From NCBI GenBank assembly GCA_016721605.1, contig JADKHS010000017.1:13952-77951 (forward strand): 64,000 bases of DNA, written 5' to 3'. The position numbers and the translations under genes are program-made. Under the pieces are notes generated by a model that saw only the letters and a program-made list of their open reading frames with translations, made no database searches and was not told where the DNA came from. The first letter of the stretch is position 1. Every line of letters starts with the position of its first letter. Origin of the DNA: Nitrosomonadales bacterium. Lineage in GTDB: Bacteria; Pseudomonadota; Gammaproteobacteria; Burkholderiales; Gallionellaceae. Below are positions 49,001-57,306 of this stretch, in pieces.

Positions 49001-49211
49001 TCAATTCCTGCTCAATCAAGGCAACGGCGGTTTCCTCAACTACTTGGGCGGAGGCGCCAGGGTAGCTAAGAGTAATAGCTAAAGCCGGAGGAGCCACAGC
49101 CGGATAAGAGGTAACCGGCAAACTACGTAGCGCAAGCCCCCCACCAAGTAGGATGACTATGGCAATGACCCAGGCAAAGATGGGACGGTCTATAAAGAAA
49201 TTAGCTAACAC
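46089..49211 (-). CDS. RND (HAE1) multidrug efflux pump, AcrB type
   Basis: Inner-membrane proton-drug antiporter of 1040 residues. N-terminal MLANFFIDRPIFAWVIAIVI, then the first pore domain; transmembrane segments contain GIVVDDAIVVVENVERIM, which carries the two conserved aspartates used for proton relay, and a second GLSAKNAILIIEFARDL with the essential lysine. Internal repeat structure and size match AcrB/MexB. Substrates cannot be told from sequence. It starts 8 bases after the MFP stop. Confidence 0.96.
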   Translation of the reverse strand: MLANFFIDRPIFAWVIAIVILLGGGLALRSLPVTSYPAVAPPALAITLSYPGASAQVVEETAVALIEQELNGIEHLLYMDSSSELGRGTITLTFEAGSNLDIASVETQNRIKRAEARLPEDVRRLGVTVAKSARNYLMFVTLVSPDKSRDNVALGSYAAANVLESIRRVPGVGEGILFGTEYSMRIWLQPERLHAFSLTPGDVSRAVRAQNIQLAMGELGQLPALDGQQLNAVIVTQGRLSTPEEFGNIIVRANPDGSTVRIKDIASVELGAQDYSVAARLDGQPASAIAIRLSPGANALDTAKAVKAKMTELAKFFPKGINWVVPYDTSQFVEISIREVAKTLAEAMVLVFLVMYLFLGSIRATIIPTIVVPIALIGATVGLYIVGYSINTLTLFAMVLAIGIVVDDAIVVVENVERIMTEEGLQPREATRKAMGQIINAIIAITLVLIAVFIPMAFFSGSVGAIYRQFSVTLILTIAFSMLMALTLTPALCATLLKHTPENEKKSDKGFFSWFNRFFSRTTQRYKSGVGHVLKKTGLYLIIYAVILIAVGGLFSRLPTSFLPEEDQGYFISVIQLPPGSTRERTLEVLTQVEQFYLKQSEVEHVIGVAGFSFFGRGQNAAIAFIRLKGWDARPAPENSASSLVQRANMTLFRIKQAMIFSINVPPIPELAAVGGFDFRLQDRSGQGREKLLEARNMALGIASQNPALVGVRPEGQEAGPQLRLDIDRLKARALGIDLADLNETLQSALGVAYINDFVREGRILRVQMQAEPSVGATPEEILRLPVRNTQGAMVPLSEFASPRWDVGSPKLDRYNGLPSMKISGGPAPGRSSGDAIAAMEQMASQLPSGFGFEWSGTSYEERLSGSQAILLFGLSLVAVFLCLAALYESWSIPVAVLLVVPIGILGALLAMTLRGMPNDVYFKVGLIVIIGLSAKNAILIIEFARDLQERGYSLLDATLEACRLRFRPILMTSIAFILGVLPLAISTGAGANGRQAIGTSVMGGMIAATVLAVFLVPVFFVVVRRIFPGHPRQQQDDHA

Positions 49212-49219
49212 GTCAGCCT

Positions 49220-50370
49220 CTATTTTTTCGTGTGGGCTATTGCCACTGGGGTATTTGCAGTTTGATTTAAGGGTATGGGCTTCACAACGCTGCCCGGTTT
49301 CACTTTTTGCAAGCCGTTGACAATTAACTGTTCACCACCTTTTAATCCTTCGGTGATGATGAAATCCCCACTCGCCATACTGCCTGTCTTAACCCGCTGG
49401 ATTGCCACTTTACTCTGTGGGTCTACAATCATCACAAATTGTCCCTGTACATCCGCTAGCAGTGCACGTTGAGGTATTTTGATAGCGTTATCGGCATTCG
49501 CCTCTGGGAAGCGAATACGAACAAACATCCCGGGTAGTAGCTCTTGTTTAGGATTTGGAAACTCTGCCCGGAGTGAAACGCTATTTGTACTGGGATCAAC
49601 GGCCAAATCTGAGAATAGAAATTTGCCCGATTGGGGATAAACACTTCCATCTTCAAGAACCAGCTCAACTTCAGCTAACTCGGTTCGCGTCAACTTTCCA
49701 GCTTTAATTGCTTGCTGAAGACGGAAAGTGTCGGCACCTGATTGCGTGAAGTTTACATAAAGAGGATGGACTTGCTCGATAGTTGCAAGTAACGTGGCTT
49801 CGTTACGGCCTACAAGCGCCCCTTCGGTAATTTGGGAGCGCCCTATGCGACCCGAAATAGGAGCTGGCACACGGGTATTGTCCAAATCTTCCCGTGCCTT
49901 GGAAAAGGCTGCTTCGGCCTGTTTGAGCTTGGCATCTGCCAATTCATATTCTTGCCGGCTAACTGCCTTTGCGTCTAGAAGATATTTATAACGCGCCAGT
50001 GTTTGACGGGCAGCAGCTACGTCTGCTTTGGACGCATCATGGGCTGTCTGGTAGTTGCGTGAAAAAATTTGATACAGCGAATCACCCTCTTTAACATTGC
50101 TGCCTTCGGTGAATTTTCGTTTTTCAACCACTCCTTCCACTCTGGCGCGTACTTGAGCTGTACGATATGCCTGAAGGCGACCGGGCAGGTCTTGCGTGAG
50201 AACTACTGAACCTCGAGTAACGGTGATTACATCAACTTCAGGAGGTGGAGGGGTTGTAGCCGCTGCAGTTTTTTTTGACTGTCACCAGAACCGCAACCTG
50301 AAAGCAGCATGGGTAAAAATACAGCCGCACAAACTACCTTGCAAACTGACAAGAAAATGTCTTGTTTCAT
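49220..50370 (-). CDS. RND efflux periplasmic adaptor (AcrA/MexA type), N-terminal frameshift
   Basis: Membrane fusion protein of 383 residues after repair. It starts MKQDIFLSVCKVVCAAVFLP with lipobox LLSGCGSG, an Ala/Pro-rich linker and DVITVTRGSVVLTQDLPGRL, then the biotinyl-lipoyl-like domain with coiled-coil hairpin (KADVAAARQTLARYKYLLDA) and PAPISGRIGRSQITEGALVG. A T8 run at 50269-50276 is one base short, which separates signal sequence from the body. A GGAGATATAA ribosome site precedes the ATG at 50370. Next gene upstream is tetR. Confidence 0.94.
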
Positions 50371-50476
50371 TTATATCTCCAGCAAATCATTCGCCTCAAT
50401 TTCACCAAATCATCCTTAAGAATAACTATCCTGCGAAATATTTCTAAATAACTTCTGAATGGCCAAGCGCAGGTAA

Positions 50477-51117
50477 TTACTGACATTGGTTTTGAGCAAT
50501 CTGCTTCAAACCCGCAAGGGAAAATTCCCCGATATGTTTCGCGATGGCTTCGATTTCTCTGTGGTCATAGCGCAATTTTGGATGCAATCTCTGAATTACT
50601 GGTTGCCCGTGACGGTAATACATGCACTGGCCGAAAATACTGAACACACAGCGGCGCAATTCTGCTTCACTAATTTTTTTACCCACGATTTCGCGCACCA
50701 AATTAGCGACAAACTGATGTATCGGTGCGATGGCCTCCTGCACGATCTTGCCTAGTACTGGAGTCGGCTCCGCCAGTTCACGCGCCATGAACTGACATTG
50801 CACTGAGAATTCTTTTTCATCCAGCAGCTGCATCAAAAAATCGTGGATGAAATTAACTAACCGCTCTTGGGCGCAAATTGAGCCTTGATTGATTTGCTTG
50901 CACAATGTCAGCAGCGGCTCAAAATTCAAGGTGGCAGCGAACAAGGCTTCTTTGCTGTTGAAATAATAATTCACCGCTGCAATGTTCACTTCTGCACGGC
51001 GGCAAATCTCGCGTACTGTAGCGTTTTGAAAACCATTCTCCGAGAAACCACACGAGCGGCCACAAGCAAGCGTTCGCGTGTCTGTTCACTCAAACTAATT
51101 TTTGTTTCAGCAGTCAT
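50477..51117 (-). CDS. TetR family repressor (CerR-like C-domain), frameshifted
   Basis: Repressor of about 213 residues after repair. The HTH reads LLVAAREV-like then FSENGFQNATVREICRRAEV and NIAAVNYYFNSKEALFAATL; the C-domain (ALPVIHQFVANLVREIVGKK, MYYRHGQPVIQRLHPK) resembles DUF1956/CecR-type regulators. One T is missing at 51045-51047 in the helix before the recognition helix. It lies directly upstream of the efflux operon on the same strand, so it probably controls that pump. A TetR-like palindrome sits between it and 51241. Confidence 0.88.
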
Positions 51118-51213
51118 GCAGATACCCGCCTACATACAATTTAAAGCAGGGCGGCTTGTCGTCGGACGTTACGGTGATCATATTTTTCCCTTTATTGCCT
51201 CTAAAGCAATAAC

Positions 51214-51240
51214 AAACAAGTGTATCAAACGTTTGTTTTA
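51214..51240. promoter_or_regulatory. Candidate TetR operator
   Basis: Imperfect dyad containing the perfect palindrome CAAACGTTTG at 51226-51235, with flanking ACAAAC-type half-sites, about 110 bases upstream of tetR. Location and symmetry fit an operator of the TetR-efflux operon; not tested. Confidence 0.4.
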
Positions 51241-51249
51241 AAGTAAACA

Positions 51250-51510
51250 GAGGGGCTTCCCCTATATCATAATGAGTCTAAAATTTGGCTTGCTGAGCCG
51301 ACCCATTATGAGAAGCATGATGAACAGCATGGAAAAACAAAGAAACGGACCTTGGTACAAATCAAGACATTTTGGACTGGACATCAAGGATGGTGTCCGG
51401 GTTTCGGAAAGAAGAGCATAACCAGTTCATCGAGCGCATGGCCGGGCTGTCACGCCAGCAAGTAGCTAACCAAAACGCTTGGTATAGTGAAGAATAAGCT
51501 CTCGCCTACC
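51250..51510 (+). other. Possible remnant coding fragment of unknown origin
   Basis: The plus strand holds short peptides such as EEHNQFIERMAGLSRQQVAN ending in a stop at 51498, and in other frames RHFGLDIKDGVRV, but no single intact frame. I do not recognise a family. Together with the downstream intron-like sequence it looks like a decayed mobile region. Confidence 0.25.
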
Positions 51511-51595
51511 CTCCCCCCCATCAAACCGTGCATACGGTTTTGCGAATTTTTCTTTGCCAAAGCCATGCCAGCCCCCAATTCCCGCACACGGCTTC
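51511..51595 (-). mobile_element. Possible group II intron domain V remnant with a loop insertion
   Basis: On the minus strand the half GGAAGCCGTGTGCGGGAA and the complementary half AAAACCGTATGCACGGTTT fold as a domain V-like stem, closing over a 38-base insertion rich in G and A. Downstream on the minus strand come GATGGGGGG and AGGGTAGGCG, as seen after bacterial group II introns. No reverse transcriptase frame is present, so this is a truncated 3' end at most. Confidence 0.4.
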
Positions 51596-51881
51596 CCAAT
51601 ATTCTTCACACCAAGGCATGCGCCGTTGTCCAGCCCACCGTTGTCAGAGCTTTGTATAATCGATATTTTATATACAAGGGCACTTCCTAAAGCTGTCGCC
51701 TCAGAAAACAGCTAATGTCCATCCCACGATCCTTAACCTTGTATCGCTTCATCAGATGACTGCTATCACTGCAAACAGACGCTACCCTTTTAAACACGAT
51801 GGACTATACGAAAGAGAATGCCATATTTCACAAAAAGGATTATTTCCATTGTTTCAAGAAACACGCTTTAGCACACCCCCA

Positions 51882-52849
51882 TCAATAATTTGTTAGCCTC
51901 CGCATTACAGACTCATCAAGCCCACCCATAAATGATTCAACCGCATTGGTGTAACTGCCTTCAAGCCATAACTGCTGGTTGATATCGCCGTGGGAGAGAT
52001 CTTGCTGCAGAACGCTTGCATACACTTTAAGCGATTCTGCCTCGGTAATAAACTCGGCTGCCCACGGGCATGAGTCCGCGTGGCGCGTAGAACAAACAGC
52101 CAAGAATGGAATAGCAGTTTCAGAAAGTATATGAAGGGGTGACGCAGCTCGCCAGTAAGCAGGATCTTTTCCAAAGGCGACATCATACAAGTGAGCATGC
52201 TTCGCTTCCATGATTCTCACCATGTCAAATGCAGCACTGTCGAGCAAAATGGTACCAAGCCATGGCTTTGCTCCCAGCTTAAAGGCCATATCGGGTGAAG
52301 CGGTTAGGAGGGCGACAAGATGCGCGCCCGCTGAGTGACCCATGACAATGAATTTCTTAGGGTCTCCCCCCCACGATGCTGCCCTGCCTTGCGCTGCGGC
52401 AATCGCACTGGCAATATCTTGTACCTGTTCTAGTGGGTGCGCCTTGGGAAGTAAGCGGTAATTGACAGAGATAAAATGAATCCTTCAGATACCCAGCGGG
52501 CTACTTTGTTTTGGACAACATTTGTTGCGCCTTTATCTCCCCAACGCCAGGCACCACCATGCACCATGAAGATCACCGGCGCTCCTCTTGCTTGTTGTGG
52601 TAGATAAACATCCATGCGCTGCTGGCTATCCTTGCCGTAGGGAACATCGCTCACGAGTCGCACCCCGCTAGGCAACGACACAGGCTCAGCATGTTCGCTA
52701 TCTTCATTGTCTCTTACTTGTTGCTCCAAGCGATGCTCAATGATGCGGTCACGGATCGATCCAGCATGTAACGGTCGCCACATAACCAACAGCACTATCA
52801 TGAACATGGCCGAGAGAAACAACCTTCCCAGACTAATGAATGATGGCAT
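51882..52849 (-). CDS. Alpha/beta hydrolase (esterase/lipase), frameshifted
   Basis: Protein of about 322 residues. An N-terminal hydrophobic segment (FLSAMFMIVLLVMWRPLHAG) suggests export or membrane anchoring. Catalytic features: oxyanion motif FMVHGGAWRWGDKG, nucleophile in VMGHSAGAHL, acid and histidine near SHGDINQQLW. It resembles BD-FAE/lipase-type carboxylesterases. One A/T base is missing near 52472 (between FIL and SVNYRLLPKAHP). Substrate unknown. It is followed by the intron-like debris downstream and stands apart from neighbours. Confidence 0.82.
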
Positions 52850-52962
52850 TTTTATTCCTTTGTACTGATATATTTTTAAGTGCTAACGTTTAAATGAACA
52901 ACGCTACGCCGTTTTTTGGCGCAGCGTCCCCTCGAATGGCGGGTTAGTGTATAAATGATGGA

Positions 52963-53280
52963 TTAATGCGTGTGAGCTTCGTTGTGCTTCATATTGTGGA
53001 TTCTCTTGCTTTGCACATTCTGCTCATGTTTGATGCGCCTGCGTTCTTGCGGAGTTACGCTGCCATCGGCCTTGGCTTTTTCTTCCATTCTTGCTACCTT
53101 GGCTTGTCCGGCATCTAATTTGGCCTCTTCTTTTGGTGTCAAGGCACCGGATCTAATACCCTGATCAATGCGCTGTTCCTGCTTAGCTTCACGATTGTCA
53201 ATTCTTGGGGTTTCGACGGCATAGCTGGATGCAGCAAATGCGAGGGTAATTGCGGTAATGCTAAGCACTGCTTTCAACAT
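52963..53280 (-). CDS. Small exported charged protein of unknown function
   Basis: A 105-residue protein with a clear signal peptide (AVLSITAITLAFAASSYA, cleavage near AVE). The mature part is rich in Lys, Glu, Arg and Gln, with repeats of the type DQGIRSGALTPKEEAKLD and GSVTPQERRRIKHEQN, and a His-rich end. The two related segments with conserved 'G-x-L/V-T-P-x-E' turns recall small periplasmic proteins conserved in many proteobacteria. No function is known; helical coiled coil or metal binding is speculation. Confidence 0.7.
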   Translation of the reverse strand: MLKAVLSITAITLAFAASSYAVETPRIDNREAKQEQRIDQGIRSGALTPKEEAKLDAGQAKVARMEEKAKADGSVTPQERRRIKHEQNVQSKRIHNMKHNEAHTH

Positions 53281-53421
53281 GTTTATCTCCTAAATCAGTG
53301 ACGGCGTAATTGCCGTTGTAATCATTAACGCTCTGTATAGATTACACGTTGACCGCCATGACCTGAAGGCAAAGAACAGAGATGCCATCCTTCACGAAAA
53401 GGACAACATTCCATTTTTTCT

Positions 53422-53640
53422 TTAATTTTGAAAATTGCTATACATTCGTCCATGATGCTCGTTTGTCTCTTTGCATAAGCGCGTCATCAATTTGGGCGCA
53501 TCCATCTGATCTTTGAAATTCTGGCAGCCGCTGCACATAATCACATGCGGCTTCAATAACATCCGCTCGGTAACCAAGAGGAATCGTTCACTCAGTCTTC
53601 CGAAGAGTCAAGAAATCCAGTAAAGTAGCTTCCCGCCATA
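53422..53640 (-). pseudogene. Possible anti-sigma factor/zf-HC2-like remnant upstream of hfq
   Basis: On the minus strand a 46-codon frame from the ATG at 53562 reads MLLKPHVIMCSGCQNFKDQM before a stop at 53422. It resembles the zinc-finger HC2 core (LxMHLxxCxGCxxF) of anti-sigma factors. Upstream, SERFLLVTER and a DSSED segment continue in shifted frames to about 53640, but the N-terminal cysteine-rich part is missing or broken. It lies within the 380-base gap between the exported small protein and hfq, where the hfq promoter must also be. Assignment is tentative. Confidence 0.35.
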
Positions 53641-53660
53641 ACCAATTAAGAGCAAAACCA

Positions 53661-53891
53661 ATGAGTACAAAAGGGCAACAATTACAAGACCCGTTCCTGA
53701 ATGCACTACGCAAGGAGCATGTGCAGGTCGCCATTTATCTGGTAAATGGCATCAAGTTGCAAGGTCAGGTCGAATCATTCGATCAATATGTAGTACTTCT
53801 GAAAAATACAATCACGCAAATGGTTTACAAACACGCCATTTCCACCATTGTTCCTGCGCGCGCCATAACCATGCCATTAGACGCTGAGTAA
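53661..53891 (+). CDS. hfq: RNA chaperone Hfq
   Basis: Hexameric RNA-binding protein that pairs small RNAs with mRNAs. The 76-residue sequence has the Sm1 motif (VAIYLVNGIKLQGQVESFD), the NTITQMVYKHAISTI Sm2 segment and the usual start GQQLQDPFLNALRKE with the conserved Gln/Phe/Lys face. Its stop and the hflX start share one base (TAATG). First gene of hfq-hflX-hflK-hflC. Confidence 0.97.
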   Translation: MSTKGQQLQDPFLNALRKEHVQVAIYLVNGIKLQGQVESFDQYVVLLKNTITQMVYKHAISTIVPARAITMPLDAE

Positions 53892-55008
53892 TGCACAAAA
53901 GCACTGCAGTAATCAACACGGCAGTATTAGTCAGCCTGGATTTTGGTGCACCGGATTATGCAGAAAGCTTAGAGGAGTTACGCCTGCTGGCGGAAAGCGC
54001 GGGTGTGCGTTGCATCGCATTAGTGGAAGGACGGCGGCATCGTCCTGATGCATCATTATTTGCGGGCAGTGGTAAGGTGGATGAAATATCCGCCATTGTC
54101 GAACAGAACGACGTTCCGCTGGTTATTTTTAACCACGACCTGTCCCCTGCGCAAATGCGCAATCTTACCTCCAGAATTAAGGCTCGTGTGATTGACCGCA
54201 CCATGTTGATATTGGATATCTTTGCCCTACGTGCTCAAAGCCATGAAGGTAAGGTGCAGGTGGAACTGGCACAGCTTAAATACCTTTCCACCCGTTTAGT
54301 CGGGATGAATACCGACATGGGCCAACAGAAGTACGCAGTAGGTGCTCGCGGTCCAGGCGAAACACAGTTGGAACTGGACAGACGAAAACTGGATAAGCGC
54401 GTAGTTTTATTGAAAGAACGCCTGGATAAACTTCATCGCCATCGCCAAGTGCTACGCCGGTCACGCACTCGCTCAGATGTGTTGTCGGTCTCTATCGTTG
54501 GCTACACTAACGCGGGCAAGTCTACTTTATTTAATAAATTGACCCACGCGAATGCATATGTTGCGGACCAGTTGTTTGCCACGCTCGACACAACCGCCCG
54601 GCGCGTATATATCGAAGGATCAGGTCAGGTGGTATTGTCGGATACGGTAGGTTTCATTCGTCATCTGCCGCATAGTTTAATTGCAGCCTTCCGCAGCACA
54701 TTGGAAGAAACGGCGCAGGCCGATTTGTTGCTGCATGTAGTGGATGCCAACAGCTCAGAACGGTTTGACCAGATAGCTGAAGTTAATAAAGTATTGCTGG
54801 AAATTGGCGCACAACATATCCCGCAAATTTTGATATTCAATAAGATTGATTTGCAGGATTTACCCGCAGGCGTGCAACGTGACGATTATGCTAGAATTGC
54901 GCGCATTTATTTGAGCGCTAAAACTGGCGCGGGATAGATGAATTGCGTGCGGCGTTGGCAGAAGTATGTAACACCCGAACACAATGGGATACCCCTGAAA
55001 TTAAATAA
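53891..55008 (+). CDS. hflX: GTPase HflX, C-terminal frameshift
   Basis: Ribosome-associated GTPase that helps split stalled 70S ribosomes. N-domain with AESAGVRCIALVEGRRHRPD, GQQKYAVGARGPGETQLELD, and a Ras-like G domain: P-loop GYTNAGKSTLFNKLT, switch with DTTARRVY and DTVGFIRHLPH, NKID. The frame ends early at 54935 because a GGG run at 54931-54933 is one base short; the rest, IDELRAALAEVCNTRTQWDT, completes a 372-residue protein at 55008. Followed by hflK after 20 bases. Confidence 0.95.
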
Positions 55009-55028
55009 TTGATTAAATAGGATGAGTT

Positions 55029-56234
55029 ATGGGATTGAATGACCCTCAATGGGGCAACAAAAACAGTGGCGGTCCACCAGACATAGAAGCCGTATTGCGC
55101 GACATCAATAAAAAAATTGCCGCGCTATTTGGCAACAAAGGTGGCGGTACCGGAAACACTGGTGGCGGTGGCAATCCTAATAAATTCAATGCCAGCATCG
55201 GCCTAATTGTTGTTGTAGTTGCACTGATTTGGATCGCTAGTGGATTTTACATCGTGGACGCTAGCCAGCGCGGCGTGGTGCTACGTTTCGGTAGTTTTGT
55301 CGAGACTACTCAACCCGGCCCACGCTGGCATATGCCATTCCCCATCGAGTCCGTCGAAGTCGTAAATATTAGTCAAGTTAGGACGGTGGAAATCGGTTAC
55401 CGAGAAAACGTCAAAAACAAGATTTTAAAAGAGTCGCTGATGTTGACCGATGATGAAAACATTATCGATATTCAATTCGCCGTTCAATACTTTTTGAAAG
55501 ACCCAGGCGAGTATTTGTTTAATAACCGCGCACCAGATGAAAATGTGCGTCAAGCGGCAGAAACTTCGATACGTGAAATCGTTGGCAAGAACAAGATGGA
55601 CTTCGTTCTGTACGAAGGACGCGAACAGGTAGCCGCGGCCACCACCAAACTCGCCCAAGAAATTTTGGACCGCTACAAATCCGGAATCCTGTTGAGCAAA
55701 GTCACCATGCAAAATGCGCAACCGCCCGAACAGGTGCAGGCCGCATTTGACGATGCGGTGAAGGCAGGCCAAGACCGGGAACGCCAGAAGAACGAAGGCC
55801 AAGCTTACGCCAATGATGTAATACCAAGAGCGAAAGGTGCGGCCGCCCGTCTGATGCAGGAGGCAGAAGGTTATCGCCAGCGCGTGATCGCCAGTGCCGA
55901 GGGTGATGCCAGCCGCTTCCAGCAAGTGCTTAAGGAATACGAGAAGGCACCTGCTGTTACTCGTGAACGCATGTATATCGACATGATGCAACAAATTTTG
56001 ACCAACACAAGCAAGGTAATGGTGGATCAAAAGAGTGGTAGTAACCTGCTGTACCTGCCGTTGGACAAGCTGATTCAAAGCACTGCACAGAGTTTGCCAT
56101 CTTCACCCGAGACACAAGCAGCGGGCCATATTGAACCACAAGCGGTTCCGCCCGTACCTATGAATGAAGCTGCGGCAGTAATGCCGCGCGCGCGCGAAGA
56201 ATTACGCGGCCGCAACAGGGAGGCACGTCAATGA
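55029..56234 (+). CDS. hflK: HflK, membrane SPFH-domain protein of the FtsH complex
   Basis: Inner-membrane protein of 401 residues that with HflC forms a cage around FtsH protease. Gly-rich N-terminus (FGNKGGGTGNTGGGGNPN), one transmembrane helix SIGLIVVVVALIWIASGFYI, then the SPFH (prohibitin) domain from VDASQRGVVLRFGSFVETTQ and a coiled coil around EGYRQRVIASAEGDASRFQQ. hflC begins inside its stop (ATGA overlap). Confidence 0.96.
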   Translation: MGLNDPQWGNKNSGGPPDIEAVLRDINKKIAALFGNKGGGTGNTGGGGNPNKFNASIGLIVVVVALIWIASGFYIVDASQRGVVLRFGSFVETTQPGPRWHMPFPIESVEVVNISQVRTVEIGYRENVKNKILKESLMLTDDENIIDIQFAVQYFLKDPGEYLFNNRAPDENVRQAAETSIREIVGKNKMDFVLYEGREQVAAATTKLAQEILDRYKSGILLSKVTMQNAQPPEQVQAAFDDAVKAGQDRERQKNEGQAYANDVIPRAKGAAARLMQEAEGYRQRVIASAEGDASRFQQVLKEYEKAPAVTRERMYIDMMQQILTNTSKVMVDQKSGSNLLYLPLDKLIQSTAQSLPSSPETQAAGHIEPQAVPPVPMNEAAAVMPRAREELRGRNREARQ

Positions 56235-57109
56235 AAACTAATTTTGTCAATATTTTGATGGGTGCGGCCGCAGTATTAATCTTGCTCAGTCTAAGTATGT
56301 TCGTGGTAGATCAGCGCCAAACAGTCATCGTATTACAACTCGGCGAAATGGTAGGGGTGAAGACCGCGCCCGGCCTCTATTTCAAAATCCCGCTGATACA
56401 GAATGTACGTTATTTCGACTCGCGCATTTTGACCTTTGATAGCGTGGAACCAGAACGCTTTATCACAGCTGAAAAGAAAAATGTGATGGTGGACTCCTTC
56501 GTCAAGTGGCGCATCGCCGATGTAAAGCAGTATTACGTCAGTGTGGGAGGAGACGAGATCCGTGCAAAAACTCGTTTGATGCAGACAGTAAACTCAAGCA
56601 TGCGTGAAGAGTTTGGTAAACGGACTATAAATGAAGTCGTGTCCGGCGAACGTGACAAAATTATGGATACTTTGCGTCAAAAAGCCGATCTGGACGCACG
56701 AAAAATCGGCGTACAAGTACTGGATGTACGCCTGAAGCGGGTAGATTTCCCAACTGAGATCAGTGAATCGGTATATCGCCGGATGGATGCCGAGCGTAAA
56801 CGCGTTGCCAATGAGCTACGTGCAACCGGTAATGCCGAGAGTGAAAAAATCCGCGCCGACGCTGACCGGCAACGAGAAGTAACGCTTGCCGATGCATACC
56901 GTGACGCACAAAAAATAAAGGGGGATGGTGATGCAAAATCATCTGCGATTTATGCTGCCGCGTTTGGGCGTAACGCAGAGTTTTATGCATTTTATCGCAG
57001 CATGGATGCTTACAGACAAAGCTTCAAGAACAAGAGCGATGTCATGGTAATGGATCCCAGTTCCACATTCTTTAAGTATCTCAAGGGTTCCAGTAAAGCG
57101 GGTAAATAA
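56231..57109 (+). CDS. hflC: HflC, membrane SPFH-domain protein of the FtsH complex
   Basis: Partner of HflK, 292 residues. N-terminal transmembrane helix ILMGAAAVLILLSLSMFVV, then SPFH domain (VDQRQTVIVLQLGEMVGV, KKNVMVDSFVKWRIADVKQY) and a C-terminal coiled coil with the conserved ADADRQREVTLADAYRDAQK. Starts with a four-base overlap with hflK, so translation is coupled. Confidence 0.96.
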   Translation: MKTNFVNILMGAAAVLILLSLSMFVVDQRQTVIVLQLGEMVGVKTAPGLYFKIPLIQNVRYFDSRILTFDSVEPERFITAEKKNVMVDSFVKWRIADVKQYYVSVGGDEIRAKTRLMQTVNSSMREEFGKRTINEVVSGERDKIMDTLRQKADLDARKIGVQVLDVRLKRVDFPTEISESVYRRMDAERKRVANELRATGNAESEKIRADADRQREVTLADAYRDAQKIKGDGDAKSSAIYAAAFGRNAEFYAFYRSMDAYRQSFKNKSDVMVMDPSSTFFKYLKGSSKAGK

Positions 57110-57120
57110 ATGTTCTCAAC

Positions 57121-57306
57121 ATGCTAACTTATTGGTTTATCGGGTTGGCGTTGATGCTGATTATTGAAGGTATCATGCCATTTTTATTTCCTGCCTTGTG
57201 GCGTGATGCATTTCGCAAACTGGTGCTGCTTTCTGATGGACAAATTCGTTTCTTAGGCATCACAGCCATGCTGTCTGGGCTGCTATTACTGTATTGGGTT
57301 AAATAA
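57121..57306 (+). CDS. YjeT/DUF2065 small membrane protein
   Basis: A 61-residue protein with two hydrophobic helices: LTYWFIGLALMLIIEGIMPF and FLGITAMLSGLLLLYWV. It is the DUF2065 (YjeT) protein regularly found between hflC and hisZ/purA in proteobacteria; function unknown. Its stop shares one base with the hisZ start (AATG). Confidence 0.9.
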   Translation: MLTYWFIGLALMLIIEGIMPFLFPALWRDAFRKLVLLSDGQIRFLGITAMLSGLLLLYWVK

